DNA from: Psychrobacter fozii
Lineage (GTDB): Bacteria; Pseudomonadota; Gammaproteobacteria; Pseudomonadales; Moraxellaceae
Assembly (NCBI RefSeq): GCF_003217155.1
Contig: NZ_QJSU01000010.1
Coordinates: 62,001-126,000, forward strand
Direction: 5' to 3'
DNA length: 64,000 bases
This document shows, one piece after another, positions 46,834 through 56,576 of the stretch; the stretch's first letter is position 1, and each line of letters begins with the position of its first letter. The notes under the pieces are model-generated. The model had not been told where the DNA came from. It ran no database searches and saw only the letters and a program-made list of their open reading frames with translations. The position numbers and the translations under genes were made by a program.

Positions 46834-47268
46834 ATGGCAGATTATTTTAACTGGATTAAAGCGGCGCACATCATCTCGATGGTTTGTTGGTTTGCGGCAA
46901 TTTTCTACTTACCACGCCTATTTGTCTATCATGCGATGAGTGATGACACTATCAGCCAAGAACGCTTTACCATTATGGAGCGTAAGCTGTATCGTGGCAT
47001 TATGACGCCATCGATGATAGCGACATGGGTCTTTGGTCTGTGGATGTTAGGTCTGGGTTGGGATGTGTATAAAACTCAAGGTTGGCTGTACGTTAAGCTC
47101 TTACTAGTGGTATTACTATCTGGCTATCATGGTGCATGCGGGCTATATCGCAAAAAACTGATTGATAATCCACACTATAAAACACATAAGTTTTGGCGCT
47201 GGTTTAATGAAATACCAGTGTTTGCGTTGATATTTATCGTCATTTTAGTCGTGGTAAAACCTTTCTGA
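46834..47268 (+). CDS. hemJ: Protoporphyrinogen IX oxidase HemJ
   Basis: A 144-residue membrane protein of the HemJ family (the CopD-like enzyme replacing HemG/HemY in many bacteria), which oxidises protoporphyrinogen IX in haem synthesis. The family pattern is FNWIKAAHIISMVCWFAAIFYLPRLFVYHA with conserved His12, then ERKLYRGIMTPSMIATWVFGLWML, WLYVKLLLVVLLSGYHGACG and FWRWFNEIPVFALIFIVILVVV. Four membrane segments are visible. AAGAGA precedes the ATG, and a strong terminator follows. Confidence 0.92.
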   Translation: MADYFNWIKAAHIISMVCWFAAIFYLPRLFVYHAMSDDTISQERFTIMERKLYRGIMTPSMIATWVFGLWMLGLGWDVYKTQGWLYVKLLLVVLLSGYHGACGLYRKKLIDNPHYKTHKFWRWFNEIPVFALIFIVILVVVKPF

Positions 47269-47310
47269 AATTAGCACCGACACTAGCAGAATCATTGATA
47301 CCCACAAACT

Positions 47311-47350
47311 AAAAGCGTCCGCCACTTTATCAGTGACGGACGCTTTTTTT
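47311..47350 (+). terminator. Intrinsic terminator after hemJ
   Basis: AAAAGCGTCCGcCACT pairs with AGTGaCGGACGCTTTT around a five-base loop, followed by TTT. The stem has one mismatch. Confidence 0.85.
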
Positions 47351-47427
47351 GACCTATTATCTCTAGTAGCTTGAACAACTCTGAAACCGCTGACCCTATT
47401 TCTGAAGTTGGTATCAAACGTTAAATA

Positions 47428-48081
47428 TTAAACACTAGGGCGCATGATTTGATAAACATTACTCAAGTCATAAACACGGTAACGAGCTGGCTCACGGCGG
47501 TTTTCACCAGCATAGCTTAATATTAGTGCTTGCTTCGCGCGCTCATCGACCCAGCCCACGAACAGTCCGCTGTGCTCAACGTTATTATAGCCATGGTTGA
47601 TATAATAGAGCCAATCTCCCACTTCAATCTCGCCACTATTGGCATAAGGGCCTTGACCATAAGTGCCTTTGTGAATGGTATCGCGCGTCACTCCTGCCCG
47701 TTTGAACACCGCATTCAGATAGTCCCAGCAGCCCCCTTGAATGATAGTACGCTCGTTTAGTGCCATCTTGCGTGCAGTACTGACAACCTCACGTGCGGCC
47801 AGACTACTTTGGGTCTCCGCACTACTCAATAGCGGTAAATATTCACTATCAATATTGTCATAATCACCGGATAAAAATGCAGGTAGTACTGTGGGCGCTT
47901 GACGAGATACGTCTGGATAACGATAGGAAGTATTGCTCGTTGGTTGAGTAGATTTTTGAGCGATCAGAGTGCTCATACTATCTGCATGAGCTGGGCCAAC
48001 CAAACCAAAGGTCAATAATAAAAGACTGCACGACGCTGTAACCGACGACGACATAGACATAGACATAGGCAAACGCGACAT
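47428..48081 (-). CDS. Exported NlpC/P60-like cysteine-hydrolase candidate
   Basis: A 217-residue protein with a signal peptide (SVTASCSLLLLTFGLVGPAHA, cleavage before DSMS). The C-terminal half carries GGCWDYLNAVFKRAGV with a Cys where NlpC/P60 enzymes have DCSG, then VGDWLYYINHGYNNVEHSGLFVGW with a His in the equivalent of the VGIYIG strand. The order and spacing suggest a papain-like NlpC/P60-type hydrolase acting on cell wall peptides, but the CxW replacement is unusual and the assignment is inference. ATG 48081 has AAGGAG seven bases upstream. A longer frame from 48144 would add residues lacking such support. Confidence 0.65.
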   Translation of the reverse strand: MSRLPMSMSMSSSVTASCSLLLLTFGLVGPAHADSMSTLIAQKSTQPTSNTSYRYPDVSRQAPTVLPAFLSGDYDNIDSEYLPLLSSAETQSSLAAREVVSTARKMALNERTIIQGGCWDYLNAVFKRAGVTRDTIHKGTYGQGPYANSGEIEVGDWLYYINHGYNNVEHSGLFVGWVDERAKQALILSYAGENRREPARYRVYDLSNVYQIMRPSV

Positions 48082-48344
48082 GACTAACTCCTTGTCAATA
48101 AAATATAAATGACAGCATAAAAATAGTAGTGGATGAATTTCCAACCCTACTTATAAACTATTTAGAAGTGAGTCTGCAAGCACTATTCATTTTGAATAGA
48201 TGATAGAAGGTATGAAATTATAGATTGATGGTCGCGTTACAACGCTAATTTAGAAGGGGTAAATCAAGATAGCACTAAAGGCTAGGAAGGTAATATATAT
48301 GCTTTTAGAAAGGTTTGATTTGGACAAGTAGAAAGAGATAGTTT

Positions 48345-48836
48345 TTAATTATCACTCATCTTAATATTAACATGGCGCTTAGATAACGCTTGGCCTTGTA
48401 AGATAGCTTTGGCAGCAGTTGCTTCTTGGATACTTTCAAAACCGCTTATATTGTACTTACGTGTGTCACTGCTATCGACAATCTGTAACTGCTCGCCGAT
48501 CAGCGTTACCTTGTCACTGTCGATCAAATGGATATGCTCGCGCTTACCTTGATTGTCATGCACCATCTCACCAGCACGCACCCACAGTGTGCCGCTACTG
48601 ATAGCGCCAACCATGGCTTTTTTATGTTTTTGGCGTTGTCGATTAAAAATAAAACTGCCAACAATTAGCAACGCTAACGCACCGATAGCCAAGCGCTCAG
48701 GTAGCACACTCATTGCAAAGGCGACCGCAACTGCCCCGACCAATAAGGCAGAGCCAAACCAAAACATACCGTTATCAGTCGTTTGGGACTGACCTTGCAA
48801 GGTGATTTTGGCGCCATCATCGGTCAGCTTAAGCAT
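48345..48836 (-). CDS. Membrane protein of unknown function
   Basis: A 163-residue protein with two adjacent hydrophobic segments (about residues 23-64, GMFWFGSALLVGAVAVAFAMSVLPERLAIGALALLIVGSFIFN) and a basic linker RQRQKHKKAM. A predicted beta-rich cytoplasmic domain follows (GAISSGTLWVRAGEMVHDNQGKREHIHLIDSDKVTLIGEQLQIVDSSDTRKYNISGF). I do not recognise a family. It is upstream of the NlpC-like gene on the same strand, with 263 bases between. Confidence 0.65.
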   Translation of the reverse strand: MLKLTDDGAKITLQGQSQTTDNGMFWFGSALLVGAVAVAFAMSVLPERLAIGALALLIVGSFIFNRQRQKHKKAMVGAISSGTLWVRAGEMVHDNQGKREHIHLIDSDKVTLIGEQLQIVDSSDTRKYNISGFESIQEATAAKAILQGQALSKRHVNIKMSDN

Positions 48837-48960
48837 GCATCATTACCTGTTGCGAGATATCTAGTTGGCAACAGATAGCGGGCTATTAAAAGCCAACTAT
48901 CTGTCAGAGCTCGTCGTAGTGTTAAAAAATTAGCACCGTTTATAATAGATCAAAAGCAGA

Positions 48961-49677
48961 CTACCAGCCTAAAGCGGTTTGCTGCATTTTAATCAATTCG
49001 GCAATACCTTTTTCGGCAAGAATCAGCATGTCATCAGCTTGAGCGCGAGTGAATGGTTTCTCTTCCGCAGTACCTTGCAGCTCGATAAACTCGCCTTTTT
49101 GAGTCATAACGACGTTCAAATCGGTATCGCAGCTAGAGTCTTCTTCATAATTCAAATCTAGATACGCTTCCCCATCTTTCATACCGACAGACACAGCAGC
49201 AACTAAACCAATCAATGGATCTGCTTTTAGTTTTTTGGCTTTTTGAACGGTCTCTAATGCGTCAATAAGGGCGATCGCTGCACCAGTCACGCTAGCGGTA
49301 CGAGTACCACCATCAGCTTGCAGTACGTCACAGTCAAGATAAATGGTGTTTTCACCCAACTTACTCAAGTCAATCATCGCACGTAGGCTACGACCGATTA
49401 AACGCTGAATCTCTTGGGTACGACCTGATTGCTTGCCGCGTGCCGCTTCACGTTGATTACGGGTATTGGTCGCACGTGGCAACATACCATATTCAGCGGT
49501 GATCCAACCTTTGCCTTTGCCTTTCAACCAGCGTGGTACGCCTGACTCGACACTAGCAGTACATAGTACTTTGGTATCGCCAAAGCTCACTAACACTGAC
49601 CCTTCGGCATGCTTAGTATAATGGCGCTCAAAGCTGATAGAGCGAAGTTGGTCAAGCTCACGATTGTCATTACGCAT
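48961..49677 (-). CDS. rph: Ribonuclease PH
   Basis: RNase PH trims tRNA 3' ends by phosphorolysis. The 238-residue sequence is complete: [73 protein letters not shown], then [24 protein letters not shown], the phosphate-binding GGTRT, and the second half with [13 protein letters not shown] and [25 protein letters not shown]. Length and order are normal. AGGAATTTTT precedes the ATG. Confidence 0.96.
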   Translation of the reverse strand: MRNDNRELDQLRSISFERHYTKHAEGSVLVSFGDTKVLCTASVESGVPRWLKGKGKGWITAEYGMLPRATNTRNQREAARGKQSGRTQEIQRLIGRSLRAMIDLSKLGENTIYLDCDVLQADGGTRTASVTGAAIALIDALETVQKAKKLKADPLIGLVAAVSVGMKDGEAYLDLNYEEDSSCDTDLNVVMTQKGEFIELQGTAEEKPFTRAQADDMLILAEKGIAELIKMQQTALGW

Positions 49678-49885
49678 AAAAATTCCTAGTACAGTATTTG
49701 AAAAGCAGGGTGATAAAAATGGTCATAAAATAAGAGGTTGTCGCTACATGACAGACCAGTATTTATTATCGTATATTTATTAATCGCATATCAATTCATA
49801 AAAACTGACATACAGGAATATAACTCGAATACAAATAGCGACTGCGTGCCTTAGTAGACGCGAATATGGAGATATCCTAACGTGA

Positions 49886-49928
49886 CAGCGGCGCAATAGC
49901 AAGATTCACTCACGCTATTACGCCGCTG
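49886..49928. other. Inverted repeat downstream of the first fadD
   Basis: CAGCGGCGcAATAGC pairs with GCTATTaCGCCGCTG, a 15-base arm with one mismatch and a 13-base loop. No T tract follows on either strand, so it is not a classical terminator, but it lies 25 bases past the minus-strand stop codon and may protect or process the mRNA end. Confidence 0.65.
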
Positions 49929-49952
49929 CTTCAGTAAAGTTTGGTGTTAAAT

Positions 49953-51725
49953 TTATTCTAAACCTTCTATCTTACGCAATTCTTTACGCAGGATTTTGCC
50001 CACGTTTGATTTTGGTAATTCATCAACGAACTGGATGCTACGTGGACGCTTGTAGCCGGTCAGTTGCTTTTTGCCAAAATCGAGTAACTCTTGCTCTGTC
50101 ACTTCACCTTTTTTGACCACAAACAACTTTGGCTCTTCACCGCGGTTTTCGTTAGGGACACCAATCGCACCGCACTCAACCACTGCTGGATGCTCACTCA
50201 TGGCTTCTTCGATCTCATTCGGATAGACGTTAAAGCCAGAGACCAAAATCATGTCTTTTTTGCGGTCAACAATTTTAATAAAGCCTTTTTCATCCATGAT
50301 ACCGATATCACCGGTTTTTAGATAACCATTGGCAGTAAAGGTTTCCGCTGTTTCGTCTGGACGGTTTTGATACCCAATCATCACCTGCGGGCCTTTGACG
50401 CAGATCTCGCCACGGTCACCCAGAGCGACTTCTTTTTCATCATCGTCAATCAGTATGACATCTGTGCTAGAAGCAGGAATACCAATCTTACCTGTGAATT
50501 CAGCAATGGTCATTGGGTTAAAAGCAACCACTGGCGAGGTTTCAGACAAACCGTAACCCTCTACGATAGGCAAACCCGTGATTTTATGCCACTCTTTTGC
50601 CACGCTTGGCAGTACCGACATACCGCCGCCGATAGAGGCTTTTAGATTAGAAAAATCTAAGTCAGCAAAGCTGTCTTTGTGTACCAAGCCGTTGAATAAC
50701 GTATTTACCGCAGGGATAAATGAGGGTTTATATTTGCCCATCTCTTTGATCAGACCATCGAGATCACGTGGGTTCGGAATAAGCAAACCCGCATAGCCTT
50801 GGTACATGCCATACATACCGCAAACCATAAATGAGAACACATGATAGAGCGGTAACGCCGTCAAGATAACCTCGTCGGCATCAGCGTCATCGTCAAATGC
50901 ACTGTTCATCAACGCACTGATCTGTAGCATGTTAGCCACTAAGTTACCATGCGACAGCATTGCCCCTTTAGCCACACCTGTAGTACCACCCGTATATTGC
51001 AGCAATGCCACGTCACCTAAATTCAAATCAGGACGTTTATATTTGCTAGCAGAAACAGCGTTCAAGGCATGCTTGAAGCTCACACTCTCTGGCAAGCTAT
51101 AAGCAGGAATCATTTTTTTGATATGGCGCGCAACGAGGTTGACCACTGCTCCTTTGATCGTGCCTAGCATATCGCCAATCTTACAAACGATGACGTGCTC
51201 GACTTGACCTTTATCTTCTGCTTCTTGATACGTCTTTGCAAAATTCTCTACGATGAACAAAGCTTTCGTACCACTATCATGCAGCTGATGTGATAACTCG
51301 CGGCTCGTGTATAAAGGGTTGACGTTGACCAGCACCATGCCTGCACGGATGATACCCAATGCAACCACTGGATACTGCAGGAGGTTAGGCATCATCACCC
51401 CAACTTTGTCACCCTTGACCAATCCTAACGACTGTAAGTAGCTGGCAATTTGACGACTAAACAAATCCAATTGCTTAAAGGTAATCGATGCACCCATACA
51501 GATATAAGCAGGCTTTTGGCCATAACGGCTAAAATTACGCTCGAACACCTCTAGTAAAGAAGTATTATCATCCGGCATATCGATAGTAGCCGCAATACCA
51601 TAGCGCTCATAAGTACCTAACCATGGACTATCACTCGGTATCATCGGCATAGTAGGAAATGCGCTGTCGTTATTATTAGTCGCAGCATTATTGTTTGTAG
51701 TCTTTTTATTGGTACTGTCGGTCAT
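49953..51725 (-). CDS. fadD: Long-chain-fatty-acid--CoA ligase, FadD (first of tandem pair)
   Basis: A 590-residue acyl-CoA synthetase, which activates fatty acids with ATP and CoA for beta-oxidation. The AMP-binding P-loop is LQYTGGTTGVAKGAMLSHGNL, the second motif VEGYGLSETSPVV, and the C-terminal hinge and catalytic region GYLKTGDIGIMDEKGFIKIVDRKKDMILVSGFNVYPNEIEEAMSEHPAV with the final KTGK-like PKSNVGKILRKELR. N-terminal residues 1-28 are Asn/Thr-rich and poorly conserved. It is the downstream one of two fadD paralogues on the same strand; the upstream one starts 2.4 kb away across a 700-base gap. AGGAAAAGTT precedes the ATG. Confidence 0.93.
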   Translation of the reverse strand: MTDSTNKKTTNNNAATNNNDSAFPTMPMIPSDSPWLGTYERYGIAATIDMPDDNTSLLEVFERNFSRYGQKPAYICMGASITFKQLDLFSRQIASYLQSLGLVKGDKVGVMMPNLLQYPVVALGIIRAGMVLVNVNPLYTSRELSHQLHDSGTKALFIVENFAKTYQEAEDKGQVEHVIVCKIGDMLGTIKGAVVNLVARHIKKMIPAYSLPESVSFKHALNAVSASKYKRPDLNLGDVALLQYTGGTTGVAKGAMLSHGNLVANMLQISALMNSAFDDDADADEVILTALPLYHVFSFMVCGMYGMYQGYAGLLIPNPRDLDGLIKEMGKYKPSFIPAVNTLFNGLVHKDSFADLDFSNLKASIGGGMSVLPSVAKEWHKITGLPIVEGYGLSETSPVVAFNPMTIAEFTGKIGIPASSTDVILIDDDEKEVALGDRGEICVKGPQVMIGYQNRPDETAETFTANGYLKTGDIGIMDEKGFIKIVDRKKDMILVSGFNVYPNEIEEAMSEHPAVVECGAIGVPNENRGEEPKLFVVKKGEVTEQELLDFGKKQLTGYKRPRSIQFVDELPKSNVGKILRKELRKIEGLE

Positions 51726-52104
51726 AACTTTTCCTAAATGTTGCCGTTAAAAACGTAGAATAATCTAATGGAAACACCATTATTTTTGTGGTTGATCAAT
51801 GACAGTGAAACTTGTGAATAAGAAACGATGATAAGGTAAAAGCATTCGTTATTCACAAGATTTGTAAATCAAAGCGCAGTATTAGGTCCATGATAAGTGG
51901 TGTAATAACTCAACAAGGATAAATCAACATTCAAACCTACAAGGTTGATTTTACAAGAAATATAGAGAAAAAATTATATCCTGTTGTCGTTAAATATAAC
52001 AATACGCTGATGAGCACTATAGCAGTTTTGCCAAAAATTCTCTATCTATACTAAGTCCTGCTCTCAACTCCATCGATGGCTATCTATCCAGTCTAACGAT
52101 GACT

Positions 52105-52239
52105 AGGCTAATGGTGGCTAGGTTTCGCCAAACCGTATCGAATAGCTGATGAATATCTCGATATTGTCGGCGTCATTGTATTCTTTTGACTTTAATATCT
52201 ATTATTTGATTACTGCTTTTGCAATGAAGACTCACCCTA
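52105..52239 (+). repeat. Diverged copy of MITE-like family B
   Basis: From about GGCTAATGGTGGCTAGG the sequence follows the 36447 copy (GCCAAAC, GATATTGTC, TTTTGACT) and ends in TGAAGACTCACCCTA, a worn right-hand inverted end. The left end is not recognisable. Confidence 0.6.
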
Positions 52240-52266
52240 GCGACATCTTAAAGACAAAATAGACGT

Positions 52267-52308
52267 AAAAAAATGACAAGATAGCATATACGCAATCTTA
52301 TCATTTTT
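52267..52308 (-). terminator. Intrinsic terminator after the second fadD
   Basis: On the minus strand AAAAATGATAAGAT faces ATCTTGTCATTTTT (one mismatch), with a 12-base loop, and a long T run follows. It lies about 120 bases past that gene's stop codon. Confidence 0.75.
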
Positions 52309-52339
52309 AGTGGTGACCCTACTCTGTATTACGATTAGT

Positions 52340-52416
52340 TATGAGCGCTGAGTCTATATGAGCATTGAGTCTTTGTAAGCACTCATAACTAGTTTTTGAG
52401 TATTGAGTATTGAGTA
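52340..52416. repeat. Short tandem repeats (17 bp x2, 7 bp x3)
   Basis: TATGAGCgctGAGTCTa is followed at once by TATGAGCattGAGTCTt (52340-52373). Further on TTGAGTA occurs three times in tandem (52396-52416). An imperfect inverted repeat, TTAGTTATGAG with CTCATAACTAG, encloses the first array. Confidence 0.75.
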
Positions 52417-52424
52417 TCAATCAA

Positions 52425-54152
52425 TTAGCCATGGTTCTTTTCTTCAAGCAATCGCAAATCTTTACGTAGAATTTTACCCACGTTAGATTTTGGCAATTCA
52501 TCGATAAACTCAACATGACGAGGACGTTTGTAACCGGTTAGGTTTTCTTTGCCATAAGCAAGAACTTCTTCAGCGGTCAGGCTAGGATCGTTGCGCACGA
52601 CATAAATCTTAGGAGTCTCGCCGCTCTTTTCGTCACTAATACCAATGACACCGCATTCTAGAATTTTAGGGTGACCCGCCATAACTTCTTCGACTTCGTT
52701 AGGATAAACGTTAAAGCCAGACACCAAAATCATATCTTTTTTGCGGTCAACGATCGTCACATAGCCATTGTCAGCCATGATACCAATGTCGCCCGTACGG
52801 AAGAATCCGTCTGCGGTCATCACTTCGGCAGTCGCATCTTCGCGATTCCAATAACCTTTCATAACCTGTGGGCCACGAACACTGATCTCGCCGCGCTCAC
52901 CAAGCTCTACTTCATTACCCACATCATCTAAGATGGCAACATCAGTCGCTGGCATCGGCACACCAATAGTACCTGTGAATGTTTTGCTATTGCTAGGGTT
53001 AGAAGTCGCTACCGGTGCTGTTTCAGACAATCCATAACCTTGGATAATGATATTACCCGTTACTTGGCGCCATTTTTCAGCGGTTGGACTCAATACGGCC
53101 ATACCGCCGCCCATTGATTGACGCAGCTTGCTATGATCCATCGCGATAAATTCTTCGTTATTGGCAAGCGCGTTGAACAACGTGTTGACTGCTGGGAAGA
53201 ATGCTGGTGGATTGGCTTTATATGCTTTTAATAAGCTATCAAGATCACGTGGGTTTGGTACTAATAGCACCACACAACCGCGATATAGACCAAACATACC
53301 GCACACAGTAAATGAGAAAATATGATACATCGGCAATGCTGTCATAATGACAGGCTGCTCACCTCTTTGATCGAAATCATCAAAGGCGGTCCCCAAAAAG
53401 GTATTGGATTGAATTAAGTTTGCCACTAAGTTTTTGTGCGTCAGCATCGCGCCTTTGGCCACACCGGTCGTACCACCGGTATATTGTAGGACGGCGATGT
53501 CATCGAGCGTGATATTGCTTGGGCGTTTATATTTACTCGCAGCGCTATGACTCAGCGCACTTTTGAAGGTGATGCTGTTGCTAATACTATAGGCAGGCAC
53601 CATTTTTTTCACATGGCGAACGACCGTGTTGACCATGAAGCCCTTAAGCGTACCCATCAAATCGCCCATACCTGTAATCACGACCTTGTCGACTAGACTA
53701 CGGCCGATGTCTTGATAGGTTTTGGCAAAGTTTTCGACCATGATCAGCACTTTGGCGTCTGAATCGGTCAGTTGATGCTCAAGCTCTCTGGTGGTATATA
53801 ACGGGTTGACGTTGACTAGGGTGAAACCTGCACGCAGTACTGCAATGACAGAAATTGGTAATTGCAAAATATTGGGCATCATGACCGCAACTTTGTCACC
53901 TTTGACCAATCCTAACGACTGTAGATAGGCAGCCATCTGGCGGCTATATAAATCCACTTCTTTAAAACTTAATGATGAACCCATGCAAATATAGGCAGTC
54001 TTGTCACTATTATCCGCAAAGCTTTTTTCAAAAACATCAATGAGTGAGGTATCGTCAGCTGGCATTTCAATGTTGTAATTCAGCCCAAGCTCTTCATACG
54101 TTTTTAGCCAAACTTTATCATCACGACGGGTAAAATTTACTTGATTTTCCAT
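52425..54152 (-). CDS. fadD: Long-chain-fatty-acid--CoA ligase, FadD (second of tandem pair)
   Basis: A 575-residue acyl-CoA synthetase, closely related to the gene downstream: it has LQYTGGTTGVAKGAMLTHKNL, IQGYGLSETAPVA and GFFRTGDIGIMADNGYVTIVDRKKDMILVSGFNVYPNEVEEVMAGHPK, ending PKSNVGKILRKDLRLLEEKNHG. Differences from its neighbour are spread evenly, so it is an old duplicate rather than a recent copy. The two may differ in chain-length range. AGGAGAAAAAAG precedes the ATG. An inverted repeat sits in its leader at 54229-54264. Confidence 0.93.
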   Translation of the reverse strand: MENQVNFTRRDDKVWLKTYEELGLNYNIEMPADDTSLIDVFEKSFADNSDKTAYICMGSSLSFKEVDLYSRQMAAYLQSLGLVKGDKVAVMMPNILQLPISVIAVLRAGFTLVNVNPLYTTRELEHQLTDSDAKVLIMVENFAKTYQDIGRSLVDKVVITGMGDLMGTLKGFMVNTVVRHVKKMVPAYSISNSITFKSALSHSAASKYKRPSNITLDDIAVLQYTGGTTGVAKGAMLTHKNLVANLIQSNTFLGTAFDDFDQRGEQPVIMTALPMYHIFSFTVCGMFGLYRGCVVLLVPNPRDLDSLLKAYKANPPAFFPAVNTLFNALANNEEFIAMDHSKLRQSMGGGMAVLSPTAEKWRQVTGNIIIQGYGLSETAPVATSNPSNSKTFTGTIGVPMPATDVAILDDVGNEVELGERGEISVRGPQVMKGYWNREDATAEVMTADGFFRTGDIGIMADNGYVTIVDRKKDMILVSGFNVYPNEVEEVMAGHPKILECGVIGISDEKSGETPKIYVVRNDPSLTAEEVLAYGKENLTGYKRPRHVEFIDELPKSNVGKILRKDLRLLEEKNHG

Positions 54153-54501
54153 AATCTTTTTTCTCCTAGTAATAGTACATTACCGTCAGCGTATACTAAT
54201 CACAGTGTGATAAACATACGAAATGCCAAGCCTTTGCTGACCATTACGGTGGTAAGCAAAGGCTACGGCGTAATCGTACAGTGCTGAGCAAACAATATAG
54301 CGGTAAATAGCCCTTTGTTTATTAACATACACACTTTGTACAAACTACTCAATACAAAAGATTGGTGCTTGAGTTCGTAAACAGGCTTGACGGAAAATAA
54401 AATGTTTTATATCAAATATTTAACTTTAAAAACCAATGAGTTTTTAGCGTCCTATTGGCGAACATTCATCCATAGAAATCCTATGGTTTGTTACCCGTTC
54501 A
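54153..54501. other. Intergenic region upstream of the second fadD
   Basis: No gene. It contains one notable hairpin at 54229-54264. The remainder is AT-rich with no recognised signal. Confidence 0.6.
54229..54264 (-). promoter_or_regulatory. Hairpin in the leader of the second fadD gene
   Basis: AGCCTTTGCTGACC and GGTAAGCAAAGGCT form a 14-pair arm with one mismatch and an eight-base loop. It lies about 75 bases upstream of the fadD ATG with no T tract. It could be a regulator-binding palindrome or an mRNA leader structure. Confidence 0.55.
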
Positions 54502-56310
54502 TTACTTTGTACTGTCAAGGGCGCTAGCCAGTTCTGTTAAAGTCACAAAGTTACGGCGAGTGCCGTCCTTATCATTGCTTAACTGACGGGCGAGACTGCT
54601 TGTCGCTAGCTTAGTGCTATCATTATATTGCCACTCATTAATGTACTCACTTTGAGTTAAGCGTTGACCAAAACCTGCCACCGCCATTGCAAACTGAGTA
54701 TCAGCGTTGGCTTTGTCCAGAGAGTGACTGTCATTATTAATTGGTTGACTAAGCAGTTTAGAGGTATCACCTGTAGGCGCTTTATAGCGAATTTTTAGAT
54801 AGCCCAGCTCATTATAGTTTTGTTTGTTATTCGAATTGGCGCTGGCATTGTTATCAGCATATCGGCGATCACTGTATAGACCTTTTTGTCCTTTAGGCGT
54901 GACTTCAAATAGTGCGATAACCGCTTTACCTGCGCCGAGCTCGCCTGCATCGACTTTATCATTGTTAAAGTCTTGCTCGTTAAGCACGCGATTTTCATAG
55001 CCAATCAAACGCCATTCACTCACGACATCAGGGTTGAATTCGATTTGTACTTTTACATCTTTGGCGACCGTATTAAAGGTCGCAGCCAACTCATCGCCAA
55101 AGACTTTTTTGGCCTCGGTCAGACTATCAATATAACTGTAGTTACCATTACCATTGTCGGCCATTTGTTCCATCATATGGTCGTTGAGATTGCCACGCCC
55201 AAAGCCAACGGTAGATAGTGAGATACCACGCTCACGATTGGATTTGACCAAATCCAGCATATCATCAACATCACTGATACCGACATTAAAATCGCCATCC
55301 GTCAGCATCATGATACGATTGATGCCGTCCTTTTTCATCGCTTGCTCAGCTTGGCGATAAGCCAATTTTAACGCGTCTTCTCCGTTGGTGGAACCTGATG
55401 CATTTAACCCATCAATCGCGGCGAGGATTTTTGCTTTTTGATCACCACTGATCGCAGGCAATGCCACACTGGTTTTGCCTGAATACGTGACGATACTAAT
55501 GCTATCTTCAGCACGCATCTGTTCTGTCAATAGTTTAAGAGACGACTGCGCCAATGGTAGCTTGTCGCGCGATGACATAGAGCCTGATACATCTACCAAA
55601 ATCACTAGGTTAGCTGCAGGCATAATTTGATTGGCACTTTTATTAGACCAGCTGTTCTCCACAGCTTTAATGCCTACTTTGACAATCTTATTATCTTGAT
55701 CTGCTCTATCCCAAGGCGAATCGACCACTTCAGTTGCAACCACAAATGGTGCATTACCGAGGCGTTTACCATCATCAAACTGATAGTTAAAATAGTTAAT
55801 CAACTCTTCTACCCGTACTGCATCAACGGGTGGCAACTGACCTTCATTTAGATAGCGGCGCACATTGGCATAGCTGCCCGTATCGGTATCGATAGACAAA
55901 GTAGAGACCGCCATATCCGTCGTGCGATGTACAGGATTTGCATCGTTCTTTTGATAATTATCATTTGCCTCTGGTTCGGCGCTGATGGGTTCAGGTCTGA
56001 CCATCGGTGGTGATATTGAAGATGGTGATGCTGGGCTTCTCAGTATTATGAAAGGGTCAGGAGCTCTCATCTCAGAGACTAGTGACGTATTTGATACCGC
56101 AACTGCACGGCGTGGTTTTTTCATCGTAGTACTACTTGAGGTTTCTACCATCGGCTTGGGTGCTATCTGCTCAGATACTGTCTGCTGTGAGCTACAAGCA
56201 CTCAATCCAACACTGGTGATAATACCCAACAGTAGCGTGTGCTTGGTTAAATGATGAGTGCACGCACGCGATAACGCACTTGATGGATAGACAGATGACG
56301 CAGATAACAT
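54502..56310 (-). CDS. YfbK-type von Willebrand A lipoprotein
   Basis: A 602-residue protein with a lipoprotein signal peptide (lipobox GLSA-C39) after an unusually long N-region. A low-complexity linker (Ser/Pro-rich, about residues 40-120) leads to VSTLSIDTDTGSYANVRRYLNEGQLPPVDAVRVEELINYFNYQF, the YfbK/YpfK family lead-in. Then comes the VWA domain with the metal site LVDVSGSM and MMLTDGDFNVGISDVDDMLDLV, and the C-terminal DUF3520-type region (GELGAGKAVIALFEVTP, LGYLKIRYKAP, FAMAVAGFGQRLTQSEY). Function is unknown, and such proteins are often described as surface or periplasmic adhesion-like factors. GGAG stands eight bases before the ATG. Confidence 0.88.
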   Translation of the reverse strand: MLSASSVYPSSALSRACTHHLTKHTLLLGIITSVGLSACSSQQTVSEQIAPKPMVETSSSTTMKKPRRAVAVSNTSLVSEMRAPDPFIILRSPASPSSISPPMVRPEPISAEPEANDNYQKNDANPVHRTTDMAVSTLSIDTDTGSYANVRRYLNEGQLPPVDAVRVEELINYFNYQFDDGKRLGNAPFVVATEVVDSPWDRADQDNKIVKVGIKAVENSWSNKSANQIMPAANLVILVDVSGSMSSRDKLPLAQSSLKLLTEQMRAEDSISIVTYSGKTSVALPAISGDQKAKILAAIDGLNASGSTNGEDALKLAYRQAEQAMKKDGINRIMMLTDGDFNVGISDVDDMLDLVKSNRERGISLSTVGFGRGNLNDHMMEQMADNGNGNYSYIDSLTEAKKVFGDELAATFNTVAKDVKVQIEFNPDVVSEWRLIGYENRVLNEQDFNNDKVDAGELGAGKAVIALFEVTPKGQKGLYSDRRYADNNASANSNNKQNYNELGYLKIRYKAPTGDTSKLLSQPINNDSHSLDKANADTQFAMAVAGFGQRLTQSEYINEWQYNDSTKLATSSLARQLSNDKDGTRRNFVTLTELASALDSTK

Positions 56311-56576
56311 AGTAACTACTCCGTATAATAGACAGATGACAAAATTTTCAAAGACAACACAGTGATCAAAAGTTGAATTAACTATACTTCACCTGTTTTA
56401 TAAAAGCTATCAACCAAAATGCTATACAGAAACCCAATGAAGCGCGTCACGACCTGTCGTCTATTCTGACTTATACCTTTTTAATTCTGCCAATTTCCTT
56501 TACGATAGCACTATCCTATTTGTACGCTTGCACCAATTATCTATACCTATTAAAACTGATAAGTGAATCCTATTTT

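Larger units (their letters stand above)
51726..52424. other. Intergenic region between the two fadD genes
   Basis: It holds the family B remnant at 52105-52239, a terminator at 52267-52308, and a patch of short tandem repeats at 52335-52416. The presence of a terminator and a long gap means the two fadD genes are probably separate transcripts. Confidence 0.7.
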
